64,000 bases of DNA from JACKCD01 sp041390905. GTDB taxonomy: Bacteria; Chloroflexota; Anaerolineae; Promineifilales; Promineifilaceae. Positions 8,518 to 17,223 of this stretch are shown here, one piece after another (the first letter of the stretch is position 1; every line of letters begins with the position of its first letter). A model generated the notes under the pieces. It saw only the letters and a list, made by a program, of their open reading frames with translations, was not told the origin of the DNA and searched no databases. The DNA is taken from positions 186,001 to 250,000 of the forward strand of contig JAWKPA010000013.1 in assembly GCA_041390905.1 (NCBI GenBank), read 5' to 3'. The translations under genes were made by a program, and so were the position numbers.

Positions 8518-9492
8518 ATGCCAAAAGCACTGATTACCGGCGTGACCGGACAAGACGGCTCCTATCTGGCCGAATTTTTACTGTCAAAAGGGTACGAAGT
8601 TGTGGGGATGGTGCGCCGCACCAGCACCCTGAACCTGCATCGCCTGGCGCACATTCAAGACCAAATCACCCTGGTTCCCGGCGACCTGCTCGACGAATTT
8701 TCCCTGGTGCAGCTTCTGGGCGAACATCGCCCTGATGAAGTTTACAACCTTGGTGCCCAATCCTTTGTTTCCACCTCGTGGAGCCAGCCCGTTTTTACTG
8801 GCGAAGCTACCGCCCTGGGCGTAACGCGCATCCTCAATGCCATTCGCATGGTTGACCCCAAAATCCGCTTTTACCAGGCCAGCTCCAGCGAAATGTTTGG
8901 CAAGGTGGTGGAAGTGCCACAGCGCGAAACTACGCCCTTTTACCCTCGCAGCCCCTACGGCGTTGCCAAAGTGTATGGTCACTGGATTACCATCAACTAC
9001 CGCGAAAGCTACAACCTTCATGCCACCTCTGGCATCCTTTTTAACCACGAGTCACCTCGCCGGGGTTTGGAATTTGTCACCCGCAAAATTAGCTCCCACG
9101 TGGCGCAAATCAAGCTGGGGTTAACCAACGAGCTGCGCTTGGGCAACCTTGATGCCAAACGCGACTGGGGTTTTGCCGGGGATTATGTGCAGGCCATGTG
9201 GCTGATGCTACAGTCTGACACCCCCGATGATTTTGTCATTGCTACAGGCGAAACCCACTCTATTCGGGAATTTCTCGACTTGGCTTTCGGCCATGTCAAC
9301 CTCGATTGGCATGATTATGTGGTGCAGGATGAGCGGTTTATGCGGCCGGCCGAAGTAGACCTTCTCGTTGGCGACCCTGGCAAAGCGGGAGCCAAACTTG
9401 GCTGGGAACCCAGCGTCACTTTCCCGCAGTTAGTCCACATGATGGTTGATGCCGATATTAAGCTGCTGCAAAGCGGCCAAACACCGATGTAG
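8518..9492 (+). CDS. gmd: GDP-mannose 4,6-dehydratase
   Basis: A 324-residue extended SDR that converts GDP-mannose to GDP-4-keto-6-deoxymannose, precursor of GDP-fucose, rhamnose or perosamine. The NADP-binding GVTGQDGS begins at residue 8. The catalytic YxxxK is YGVAK (Y147, K151) with the preceding ASSSEMFGK loop, and the family motif NHESPRRG is present. The start at 8518 is set by AGGAAGGA seven bases upstream; a longer frame from 8491 lacks support. A sugar-phosphate mutase follows 230 bp downstream, consistent with mannose-1-phosphate supply. No AACGGCCGTT copies occur here. Confidence 0.95.
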   Translation: MPKALITGVTGQDGSYLAEFLLSKGYEVVGMVRRTSTLNLHRLAHIQDQITLVPGDLLDEFSLVQLLGEHRPDEVYNLGAQSFVSTSWSQPVFTGEATALGVTRILNAIRMVDPKIRFYQASSSEMFGKVVEVPQRETTPFYPRSPYGVAKVYGHWITINYRESYNLHATSGILFNHESPRRGLEFVTRKISSHVAQIKLGLTNELRLGNLDAKRDWGFAGDYVQAMWLMLQSDTPDDFVIATGETHSIREFLDLAFGHVNLDWHDYVVQDERFMRPAEVDLLVGDPGKAGAKLGWEPSVTFPQLVHMMVDADIKLLQSGQTPM

Positions 9493-9493
9493 A

Positions 9494-9696
9494 CGGTAAT
9501 CAGTAAGCAGTAATCAGTTTTGTGAGTTAACAATTTATTTGGGTAAAAAACAATGTCATTTCGACGAGTCTTCGAGGAGAAATCCCACTCATCAGGCCGT
9601 TGCCAACGGGATTTCTCGGAGGACATCGAAATGACATGTTTGCCCGTTTATTATGTTAACCGCCAAAGCTGATTACCGGTTACTGATTACCGATTA
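9494..9696. repeat. Nested palindromic elements: TAATCAG arms interrupted by ATGTCATTTCGA element
   Basis: The left arm (GGTAATCAGTAAGCAGTAATCAG, 9495-9517) is complementary to the right arm (CTGATTACCGGTTACTGATTACCGATTA, 9670-9696). Between them lies a separate inverted element, ATGTCATTTCGA...TCGAAATGACAT (about 9552-9637), with its own inner arms (GAGGAGAAATCCC/GGGATTTCTCGGAGG). This arrangement is best read as one repeat inserted into another. Confidence 0.75.
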
Positions 9697-9723
9697 GATT
9701 TCATACAAGGAGACATCATTCAT

Positions 9724-11145
9724 ATGTCAACAGCAATTAAATTTGGAACAGACGGCTGGCGGGCACGGATTGCCGAAGATTACACCTTCGACAATTTGCG
9801 CCGCTGCGCCCAGGGGTTTGCCACTTATTTACATAATGAAGGTTTAGCTGGCAAAGGGGTTGTGATTGGTCATGACAAGCGGTTTCACGCCGACAACTTT
9901 GCGGCGGCGGCGGCGGAAGTGCTGGCCGCCAATGGCATCCACGTTTGGCTAACCGATGGGGCAACACCAACTCCCACCATTTCCTATGCCGTTGTGGATA
10001 AGCAGGCTGGGGGGGCCATTAACATCACTGCCAGCCACAACCCCCCGGAAGATTGCGGTTTTAAGGTGCGTGACCCGTTGGGTGGGGCATTGGCTCCAGC
10101 GGCGTTGAAAAAAGTAGAGGCTGTCATCCCTGAAATTGACGGCGTAAAACGAATGCGGCTGAATGATGCCATGAGCGATGGCCTTGTCACCAAATTCGAC
10201 GCTGCTCCGGCCTACATTGCCCAAATCAACCGCCTGATTGACCTAGAACCGATTAAAAATGCGGGTTTCAAGGTGCTGGTGGACTGCATGTGGGGCAACG
10301 GTGCGGGCTGGTTTCCCCGGCTGCTGGCCGATGGCAAAACGCAAATCCATGAAGTTCATAACGAACGCAACCCGATTTTCCCGCATATGAGCCGGCCGGA
10401 ACCGATCTCCCCCAACGTTGATCACGGCCTCAGCTTTGTCAAAAAAGTGGGTGCCGACGTGGCCGTCATCAACGATGGCGACGCCGACCGGGTCGGCTTT
10501 GGCGATGAAAACGGCAACTTTATTGACCAACTGCGTGTTTACGGGATGCTGGGCTATTACTTCCTGGAGCTGCGTGGCGAGCGTGGGCCGATTGTGAAAA
10601 CCATTTCCACCACCAAAATGCTTAACAAGCTGGGAGCGCGTTATGGCGTGCCGGTTTATGAAACGGGTGTTGGCTTTAAATACATTGCCCCCAAGATGGT
10701 GGAAGTGGGAGCCATGATTGGCGGTGAGGAAAGCGGTGGCTATGCGTTCCGGGAGCATGTGCCGGAGCGTGACGGGCTGCTGGCCGGACTGTTTTTGCTC
10801 GATATGATGGTGCGGACGGGTAAGAAGCCATCGGAACTGCTGGACACGGTGTTTGGTGTGGTGGGTGCCCATTACTATGACCGCATTGACTCATCGTTTG
10901 AGCAGGCGCGGAAGCCGGAGATTTTGGCAAATGTGGCGGCGGCGCGTCCTGACACAATTGGTGGGCTCAAATGCACCGATATCGTGACGATTGACGGACA
11001 TCAATTCATCATGGAAGATGGTGGCTGGCTGCTGATTCGGTTTAGTGGCACGGAGCCGATTATCCGGGTTTATTGCGAAACGACGCATGGGGATCGGGTG
11101 GAAGCGATTTTGAATGATGGGATGAAGATTGCTGGCTTGCGTTAA
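9724..11145 (+). CDS. Alpha-D-phosphohexomutase (phosphoglucomutase/phosphomannomutase)
   Basis: A 473-residue enzyme of the four-domain phosphohexomutase family, which moves phosphate between C6 and C1 of a hexose. The phosphoserine loop TASHNP places the active serine at S104, the metal loop DGDADR starts at D251, the sugar loop is GEESGG (near 338), and the phosphate-binding loop is RFSGTEPIIRVYCE near the C-terminus. All four sites are intact. AAGGAG lies 10 bp before the ATG. Position after gmd suggests phosphomannomutase activity, but the sequence does not separate glucose from mannose specificity. No AACGGCCGTT copies. Confidence 0.9.
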   Translation: MSTAIKFGTDGWRARIAEDYTFDNLRRCAQGFATYLHNEGLAGKGVVIGHDKRFHADNFAAAAAEVLAANGIHVWLTDGATPTPTISYAVVDKQAGGAINITASHNPPEDCGFKVRDPLGGALAPAALKKVEAVIPEIDGVKRMRLNDAMSDGLVTKFDAAPAYIAQINRLIDLEPIKNAGFKVLVDCMWGNGAGWFPRLLADGKTQIHEVHNERNPIFPHMSRPEPISPNVDHGLSFVKKVGADVAVINDGDADRVGFGDENGNFIDQLRVYGMLGYYFLELRGERGPIVKTISTTKMLNKLGARYGVPVYETGVGFKYIAPKMVEVGAMIGGEESGGYAFREHVPERDGLLAGLFLLDMMVRTGKKPSELLDTVFGVVGAHYYDRIDSSFEQARKPEILANVAAARPDTIGGLKCTDIVTIDGHQFIMEDGGWLLIRFSGTEPIIRVYCETTHGDRVEAILNDGMKIAGLR

Positions 11146-11172
11146 GCTCAATCCCTTTTGCAAAAACAAGAA

Positions 11173-11238
11173 TGAAACTACCGATGAACGCGGATAAACA
11201 CGGATGAAGGTTTGTGGTTATTTGTATTCATCGGTGGT
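11173..11238. repeat. ACGCGGAT-type inverted repeat
   Basis: ACCGATGAACGCGGATAAACACGGATGAA is closed by TTCATCGGTGG. Related ACGCGGAT units recur at 60930-61024 and, as ACACGGAT, at 16795. Confidence 0.6.
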
Positions 11239-11392
11239 TGTGAAAACGGCCGTTTTTTTCACCATCTAGCCACGGGGATTAACGGCCGTTTCCCCCCTCC
11301 CCCTTCCCCCAAAACCACAACCACACTTGCCGCAACACCAAAAATTGCGTACATTACAGAGCAATCTACATTGCAATTTAGAGGACACATTT

Positions 11393-12118
11393 ATGCGCAA
11401 AAACCTTGAAACATTTATCCAAAACCTTCGCAAAGCCATTGAACTATGGTCGAGCCGTCTGACCCAAACGGGCAAAATTATTTTGTGGGCAGCAATTGTT
11501 GGTTTTGTTTGGTTCCTTTTACAAATGCTGAACGCCATTTTTGGTCATGTTGTGCCACGCTTTAGCGACATCGGTCTAGGGTGGTTGGCTTTTGTACTCA
11601 ATCTAGTCGCCTTTTTTCTCGTCTTTATGGTTGTTGTGCAGATTGCCTACACCTACTATTCCTACCAGGAAGCACAGCAAAACTATCGGGAGATGATTGT
11701 GCGCGGCCGGAAAGGGGGCAACCGCATGGAGCAAATGGCCGGCCGTCGCAACCGCGCCAGCGGGCAGCGGCGCGGCGCATCAGCGGCCAACATGCGCATG
11801 ACACCCGATTTAACGGCCGATCAGGTCAACCGCAATTACCCCATGCGCTGGTTCAAAAAACCCACCCTGGTGGAAGATTGGAAAGAGATTTCGGAAGCTG
11901 GGGTGTATGCCCTGAGCAGCGAGCCAAAGAAAAAGATTGAGATACTCGATGCTTCAGAAATTGGCGGCGGTTTTTATCTGGGTACCTGGAGCGGCCGTTT
12001 TGTTCCGACCCGCGACATCGTGGTGAACAAAGCCGGACGACCCGTCAACTTTGCCACGTTGCGCCTTGCCAAAAAAGGCATCCCGCGCAACCTCTCCGGT
12101 TCCGCCAAAGAGGAATAA
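11393..12118 (+). CDS. Conserved hypothetical protein with two transmembrane helices
   Basis: A 241-residue protein not recognised beyond topology. Two hydrophobic helices (about residues 27-50 and 62-88) are followed by a strongly basic, Gly/Arg/Met-rich segment (about 105-140) and a soluble C-terminal domain with alternating strands (EAGVYALSS, GGGFYLGTWSGRFVPTRDIVV). ATG at 11393 follows GAGGA; the open frame before it is non-coding in character. A strong terminator follows at once, so the gene ends its transcript. The basic segment could bind nucleic acid or membrane, but this is a guess. Confidence 0.7.
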   Translation: MRKNLETFIQNLRKAIELWSSRLTQTGKIILWAAIVGFVWFLLQMLNAIFGHVVPRFSDIGLGWLAFVLNLVAFFLVFMVVVQIAYTYYSYQEAQQNYREMIVRGRKGGNRMEQMAGRRNRASGQRRGASAANMRMTPDLTADQVNRNYPMRWFKKPTLVEDWKEISEAGVYALSSEPKKKIEILDASEIGGGFYLGTWSGRFVPTRDIVVNKAGRPVNFATLRLAKKGIPRNLSGSAKEE

Positions 12119-12141
12119 ACAGCCCTGTTTAAAAACCAAAA

Positions 12142-12166
12142 GGCCAGCAAATCGCTGGCCTTTTTT
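12142..12166 (+). terminator. Rho-independent terminator
   Basis: GGCCAGC-AAATC-GCTGGCC followed by six T residues, 23 bp after the preceding stop codon. Confidence 0.9.
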
Positions 12167-12204
12167 GTTAATCCTGAAAAATCGTGTCAATCCTGTCCAA
12201 AACT

Positions 12205-14130
12205 CTACACATCCAGATTTCGTACCTGATTGGAATTGGTCATGATAAAGCGGCGGCGCGGGGCAACTTCGCTGCCCATCAGCATGTCAAACGTTTTGTC
12301 GGCTACCATCGCATCTTCTACCGTTACCTGTAGCAAGGTGCGGTCGGCGGGGTTCATTGTTGTTTCCCAAAGCTGTTGAGCGTTCATTTCACCCAACCCT
12401 TTGTACCGCTGCACCGAATATTTTTTGCCATCAAGCTGTTTGAGCAGCACATCTTGCTGCCCTTCGGTATAGGTGTAATGCAGATCCTTGCCCTGTTTGA
12501 CGGCATAGAGCGGGGGTTGGGCAATAAACAGATGGCCGCGCTCGATCAGTTCGGGCATGTAGCGGAAGAAGAAGGTGAGCAGCAGGGTGCGAATGTGGCT
12601 GCCGTCTACGTCAGCATCGGTCATGATGATGACGCGGTGATAGCGCAGGTTGTCAAAATCCATCGCATCACCAATGCCCATGCCGAGGGCGGAGATGAGG
12701 GCTTTGACTTCGTTGTTGGCAAGAATTTTGTCTAGCCGCGCCCGTTCGGTGTTGAGAATTTTACCGCGCAGGGGCAGAATCGCCTGGAAGTGGCGGTCGC
12801 GCCCCTGTTTAGCGGTGCCGCCGGCCGAATCACCCTCAACAATGTAAAGTTCACTGCGGGTGGGGTCGCGCTCGGAGCAGTCGGCCAGCTTGCCGGGCAG
12901 GGTAAGGCTTTCAAGGGCACTTTTACGCATGACGAGTTCGCGGGCTTTGCGGGCGGCGTCACGGGCGCGGGAGGAGGTGAGGCAGCGTTCAATGATTTTC
13001 TTGGCCTCGCGTGGGTTTTCTTCCAAATAGGCGGAAAGGGCTTCGGCGGTGATAGAGGCGACAATGCCGCTAACTTCGGCGTTCATTAGCTTGACCTTGG
13101 TCTGGCTCTCAAACTGGGGGTCGGGGACTTTGACGCTAACAACGGCCGTTACGCCCTCGCGTGTATCGTCACTGGAAAAGTTCTTGTCTTTTTCCTTCAG
13201 CAGGTTTGCCTTGCGGGCATAGTTGTTGATGACGCGGGTGAGGGCGGTGCGCAGACCGGTGAGGTGGGTGCCGCCATCGGGGGTGAAGATGGTGTTGGCA
13301 AAGGCATATTCACTGGCGGCCATGCCGTCGGTGTATTGAACGGCAACTTCTACGTCAATGCCGTCCATTTCTTTTTGCACAAAGACGGGGTCGTGTAGCA
13401 CCACGCGGTTGCGGTTGAGGTAGCGGACAAAGGATTTGACGCCGCCTTCAAAGTAAAAATTCATTTCGCGGGGAATAGACGGCCGTTCGTCACGCACGCT
13501 CAAAAAGACGCCGCTGGTAATAAACGCCATTTCGCGGAAGCGGTTGACCAGCGTTTCAAAACGGTATTCGAGATCGCCGAGAAAAATGGTTTCGTCAAAT
13601 TTGAAGTGGGTTTTGGTTCCCGTATCCTCATCCGGCTTCATATTGCGCAGCTTTTTAACGGGAGCCTGAGGAATGCCGCGCTCATACCGCTGAAACCAAA
13701 CCCCTTTGTCGCGGGTCACGGTCACTTCAAACCATTCGGACAGGGCATTAACAGCCGCCGCGCCCACGCCATGTAAACCGCCCGATACCTTGTAGGCACC
13801 CTGCCCAAATTTACCACCAGCGTGAAGGGTGGTGTGGACGACTTCCAGAGCCGACACTTTTTCGGTGGGGTGTTCCAGCACTGGGATACCAACGCCGTTG
13901 TCGGCAATGGAGACGCTGGCGTCGGGGTGGATAACCACTTCAATGCGATCACAGCGGCCGGCCAGGGCTTCATCAATGGAGTTGTCTACAATTTCGTAAA
14001 CGAGGTGGTGGAGTGCCTTGATGTCGGTACCGCCCACGTACATGCCAGGGCGGCGGCGAACGGCTTCCAGCCCTTTGAGAACCTGGATGCTACTGGCATC
14101 GTATTGGGTATTTGTCTCTGTTTTTGACAT
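12205..14130 (-). CDS. gyrB: DNA gyrase subunit B
   Basis: 641 residues, normal length for bacterial GyrB, the ATPase subunit of DNA gyrase. The GHKL ATPase domain is intact (RPGMYVGG, EIVDNSIDEALAG, DNGVGIPV, GLHGVGAAAVNALS). The transducer is followed by the TOPRIM motifs EGDSAGGTAKQGRDR (about 430) and DADVDGSHIRTLLL (about 502), and the C-terminal KGLGEMNAQQLWETTM. ATG at 14130 has AGGA six bases upstream; the longer frame overlaps the upstream gene and is not used. ParE is possible, but the overall motifs and length favour GyrB. The upstream membrane gene ends 8 bp before it, suggesting translational coupling. Confidence 0.92.
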   Translation of the reverse strand: MSKTETNTQYDASSIQVLKGLEAVRRRPGMYVGGTDIKALHHLVYEIVDNSIDEALAGRCDRIEVVIHPDASVSIADNGVGIPVLEHPTEKVSALEVVHTTLHAGGKFGQGAYKVSGGLHGVGAAAVNALSEWFEVTVTRDKGVWFQRYERGIPQAPVKKLRNMKPDEDTGTKTHFKFDETIFLGDLEYRFETLVNRFREMAFITSGVFLSVRDERPSIPREMNFYFEGGVKSFVRYLNRNRVVLHDPVFVQKEMDGIDVEVAVQYTDGMAASEYAFANTIFTPDGGTHLTGLRTALTRVINNYARKANLLKEKDKNFSSDDTREGVTAVVSVKVPDPQFESQTKVKLMNAEVSGIVASITAEALSAYLEENPREAKKIIERCLTSSRARDAARKARELVMRKSALESLTLPGKLADCSERDPTRSELYIVEGDSAGGTAKQGRDRHFQAILPLRGKILNTERARLDKILANNEVKALISALGMGIGDAMDFDNLRYHRVIIMTDADVDGSHIRTLLLTFFFRYMPELIERGHLFIAQPPLYAVKQGKDLHYTYTEGQQDVLLKQLDGKKYSVQRYKGLGEMNAQQLWETTMNPADRTLLQVTVEDAMVADKTFDMLMGSEVAPRRRFIMTNSNQVRNLDV

Positions 14131-14138
14131 AGCTTTTC

Positions 14139-15158
14139 CTAATAATTTCCACGATACAAGGTTGTATAACGATCTTGATAAAAGACATAGGTTGCCATCA
14201 GGGTGGAGGTGCTGATGAAGGCGTGGCCGATGATGGCGATGAGGGTAAACCAGGTGCCGTCTTCGGCCCACAGCAGCAGGGAATCAATAGTAGCGTTGAT
14301 GAGCCAGACGGTGAGGAGGAGGGAGAGGACGGTTGAAAGCTGGTTGTGGACGATCATACTGCTTTCGACGATGGCGCGGCGCAGAGAACGGCCGTTTCTG
14401 GTCAGCCCATGTGGGACAAAACTTAAATAAATAACCACCCACATGCCAACCAGCGGCACCAGAAAAAGGGTAACAAACCCCAACGGCCCCACCAGCAGCG
14501 CCAGGATGGTGCCTACGATGACCGAGGGGATGTAGAGTATGAGCAAAAAGAGGAAGAACGCCAGCCCTAAAGTCAACAGCCGGGGCCACACGTGCCAAAT
14601 CCGTTCGGCAATGTCGCCAAACTGCCACAAGGTGTGGTCGGTTATGTCGTTGGGCAAAACGGCCGTTACATTCCCCCGCGTTACAACCCCGGCCGCCACC
14701 CGCAGCATTGCTACCCGCCCCATCAGGGTGAAATAAACGGTGGACAAAAACAGGCCAACCATCAGCAGCCCCATTAGTAGCCCGACCCAACTGCTAAGGC
14801 TTTGAATTTCAATGATAGACATAACAAGCGGCGTTTTGTCTGGCGTGGTCAACATCAAGGCGGGGACGCCGATAAAGGGGAGGCTGATGCTGGTAAAGAG
14901 GTTGGTGGCCGGAATTTGGGTGAATAAATCGCTGCTAAATGCTTGCAGTGCGGCTTCCTGTTGAAATTCAGACAGCAAAAGCTGCATCAGGGATTCAAAC
15001 AAGGCAGAAAAACTGAGCCGAGGCCCCAACCAGTAGAAACAATCCAGCAAGATGGGCAAAATCAACAGCCACATATTCTTTGTGGTGAGATCAAAACCAG
15101 CCGCCAAGGTTGCGCGAATGGATAGTTGGGGGGACGCATTGCTCTGTTTTTGCTTCAT
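14139..15158 (-). CDS. Polytopic membrane protein upstream of gyrB
   Basis: A 339-residue integral membrane protein with about six hydrophobic helices and no conserved motif that I recognise. A short soluble N-terminus (KQKQSNASPQLSIR) precedes the first helix. A loop segment (TDHTLWQFGDIAERIWHVWPR) separates the helical bundles. It ends 8 bp before gyrB on the same strand, so it is probably the first gene of a two-gene transcript. No ribosome site stands out before the ATG. It could be a YihY/DUF-type family member; this cannot be decided here. Confidence 0.75.
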   Translation of the reverse strand: MKQKQSNASPQLSIRATLAAGFDLTTKNMWLLILPILLDCFYWLGPRLSFSALFESLMQLLLSEFQQEAALQAFSSDLFTQIPATNLFTSISLPFIGVPALMLTTPDKTPLVMSIIEIQSLSSWVGLLMGLLMVGLFLSTVYFTLMGRVAMLRVAAGVVTRGNVTAVLPNDITDHTLWQFGDIAERIWHVWPRLLTLGLAFFLFLLILYIPSVIVGTILALLVGPLGFVTLFLVPLVGMWVVIYLSFVPHGLTRNGRSLRRAIVESSMIVHNQLSTVLSLLLTVWLINATIDSLLLWAEDGTWFTLIAIIGHAFISTSTLMATYVFYQDRYTTLYRGNY

Positions 15159-15210
15159 TATTCGTTGACTAATTGTACCACAAATGTTCTACCGAAGCGA
15201 TAAATAAATG

Positions 15211-15250
15211 ATAAAGAAAGACCCCTGTGGCGTGGCATCCTCAGAGGTCT
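15211..15250 (-). terminator. Probable terminator after GAF histidine kinase
   Basis: On the minus strand an imperfect hairpin AGACCTCTGAG...CAGGGGTCT is followed by TTTCTTTATC, 33 bp after the kinase stop codon. Confidence 0.6.
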
Positions 15251-15282
15251 GTGCGGTAAAGATTGAGGCCAGGATGGGGTGT

Positions 15283-16572
15283 TTAGCCGGTTCGCTGCAA
15301 GGGCAGGACGATGCGGCAAATGGTGCCGGGCGGGTTTTCTAAATCTTGCCCGCTGCTTTCCAGGGCAATGGTGCCGCCGTGTCCCTCGATGATGCCCTTG
15401 GCAATGGGCAGCCCCAGCCCCAGCCCACCGCCGCGAAAGGCGTGTTTGCTGGTGGAGTGGTGCATGAGTGACCCCAGAACGTGGAAGATGTCAAACACGC
15501 GCTTTTGCTCTGCTTTGGGGATGCCAATGCCTGTGTCGCGGATGGTGATTTCGACGCCGGCCGGAACGCGCTGGCCGGAAACCCAAATATCGCCACCGTC
15601 GGGGGTATATTTGACGGAGTTGCCGAGGACGTTGCTAAAAACCACTTCAATTTGCTCCTCGTCCAGCATTAGCATGGGCAGGTTGTAGATGTCGTCTACG
15701 TGCAGTGCCAAATTGCGGTTTTCACACACGTCGGCAAAGCGGACGGCGACGCTGGCGACGATGGGGCCAATGGAAAGGGGGCGCGGCAGCAGGGTAAGCT
15801 GGCCGGAGGCGATGAGGAAGACGTGGAGGATTTCTTCGATGGTTTTGCGCATTTGCAAAACGGCCGTTTCCAACTTCTGCCGCGTCTGCACAATCTGCGG
15901 GTCTGGCGCAGGATCCACCATGTCAATCACCACCTTCATCAGGTCAGCATAGGCCGTGACATTCCCCAGCGGCGTGCGCAGCTCATGCGAAATCAGGCGA
16001 ATAAAGTTGTTTTTTAATTCATCCAGCTCACGCAAATGGTTGTTGGCTTGCTCCAGGTTATCGTTGAGCGCAGCATTTTCGATGGCAACGGCCGCTTGGT
16101 TAGCAAAAATTTCCAGCGGAGCCACATCCCCCTGACGGAAACGGCCACGAATGGAGCGGTTTTCCACATAAATGGCTCCAATCACTTCTTTTTGCCGAAT
16201 AAGCGGCACGCACATAATCGAGCGCAGCCGCAAAATCATCACGCTTTCTGCCTGATGAAACCGGGGGTCGCTCATGGCGTTGCTTAACACCAGCGAGTTG
16301 CCCGTGCGAATAACCTCCTCCAAAATGGAGTGACTGATTTCATCGGCTCCTTCTGGAAGCTCATTGCCGTCCTTGTCCCGTTTGGCGCGAAAATCCAGGG
16401 AACCATCGTTTGTTTTCAGAACAATGTAACCGCGCTCTGCTCCCACCAATTTTAATACTTCGTCAATTGTGTAGGAAAGAAGTGGCTCCAATGACCGCAT
16501 TTCGGCCATCCGGCGGCTCACGCTCATTACATATTCAAGTAGTTCAATGCCGTTCTGTGAGTTGATGCTCAT
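15283..16572 (-). CDS. GAF-domain sensor histidine kinase (cytosolic)
   Basis: 429 residues with no transmembrane segment. A GAF sensor domain (about 25-165; GAERGYIVLK, MCVPLIRQKEVIGAIYVENR) is followed by a HisKA dimerisation domain with the phospho-acceptor H196 in ISHELRTPLGN. The HATPase_c domain keeps the N box (LGNSVKYTPDGG), G1 (DTGIGIP) and G2 (GGGLGLGLPIAKGI). The ligand of the GAF domain is unknown. No response regulator is adjacent, so it is an orphan kinase. A TATTATATAA sequence about 30 bp upstream of the ATG could be its -10 region. Confidence 0.9.
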   Translation of the reverse strand: MSINSQNGIELLEYVMSVSRRMAEMRSLEPLLSYTIDEVLKLVGAERGYIVLKTNDGSLDFRAKRDKDGNELPEGADEISHSILEEVIRTGNSLVLSNAMSDPRFHQAESVMILRLRSIMCVPLIRQKEVIGAIYVENRSIRGRFRQGDVAPLEIFANQAAVAIENAALNDNLEQANNHLRELDELKNNFIRLISHELRTPLGNVTAYADLMKVVIDMVDPAPDPQIVQTRQKLETAVLQMRKTIEEILHVFLIASGQLTLLPRPLSIGPIVASVAVRFADVCENRNLALHVDDIYNLPMLMLDEEQIEVVFSNVLGNSVKYTPDGGDIWVSGQRVPAGVEITIRDTGIGIPKAEQKRVFDIFHVLGSLMHHSTSKHAFRGGGLGLGLPIAKGIIEGHGGTIALESSGQDLENPPGTICRIVLPLQRTG

Positions 16573-16674
16573 GCTTTACCGCCATGTATGATTAGATGTT
16601 ATTTATATAATACACGGTCTACGCGGTTTTTTCTACTTTCTGTTTATATTGTGGGTGGTCATAGACTGGCATTT

Positions 16675-16769
16675 TAGGGTTCGTCCGTTAATAACCTGGG
16701 ATTTAGAAGTTTAACTTCTCTCAGAAGTTAGACTTCTGGAACTGCAAAGTTATTTTTGATTGAACCCTA
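16675..16769. repeat. Inverted element with TAGGGTTC ends and inner AGAAGTT units
   Basis: TAGGGTTC...GAACCCTA ends enclose AGAAGTTTAACTTCT and AGAAGTTAGACTTCT. The inner units are related to those of the element at 16907-16979. Confidence 0.7.
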
Positions 16770-16794
16770 ACCTGGACAAGCCAGAACCAAAAAG

Positions 16795-16859
16795 GTAAAC
16801 ACGGATAGGAAAAACACATTTAAAATATTCCTATCTGTGTTCTTTCTATCTGTGTTTAC
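16795..16859. repeat. GTAAACACGGATAG inverted element
   Basis: GTAAACACGGATAG at the left is complementary to CTATCTGTGTTTAC at the right, with an inner CTATCTGTGTT copy. Confidence 0.75.
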
Positions 16860-16906
16860 AACATTTTCTTGTTTGTTGTACAAGAATTTGATTGATAAGG
16901 AACGAG

Positions 16907-16979
16907 AATTAAATAAGTTACGCAAGAAGTTCAACTTCTCAGAAGAAGTTGAACTTCTAAATGGGCAAGTTATTTAATT
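16907..16979. repeat. AATTAAATAA inverted element with inner AGAAGTT hairpins
   Basis: AATTAAATAA and TTATTTAATT form the ends; the interior is AGAAGTTCAACTTCT and AGAAGTTGAACTTCT. Confidence 0.75.
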
Positions 16980-17072
16980 GCCATTCCTAAGGTACGAAGG
17001 ACTTGGGTAACGGATGATCATGTTGACTGTGGTTCCGTTAGCTTGTTTTTAATGCAAGTAATTTACTATTAG

Positions 17073-17086
17073 AGTACTGTAGTACC
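17073..17086. promoter_or_regulatory. GTACT-GT-AGTAC palindrome upstream of membrane kinase
   Basis: A 12-bp palindrome about 140 bp before the kinase ATG. Similar GTACT-rich palindromes precede both subtilase genes downstream (19044-19063, 22263-22274), suggesting a common regulator. Confidence 0.4.
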
Positions 17087-17223
17087 ATCACATGTTGCCT
17101 TGTAGTTTTAAGCGATGTGTTTGGGTAATGATTGGGTAGAACCCTGGTTTGTATGGGTTAAGAAAGAGAGGATGTCAGACAGCACTTTGGTTGTAAAACG
17201 GCCGTTAGTGCGACAGAAAAACA

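Larger units (their letters stand above)
16573..17223. other. Repeat-filled intergenic region before the second kinase
   Basis: About 650 bp without a supported gene. It contains three separate inverted elements (16675-16769, 16795-16859, 16907-16979), a GTACT palindrome at 17074-17085, and an AACGGCCGTT 14 bp before the kinase ATG. Confidence 0.75.
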
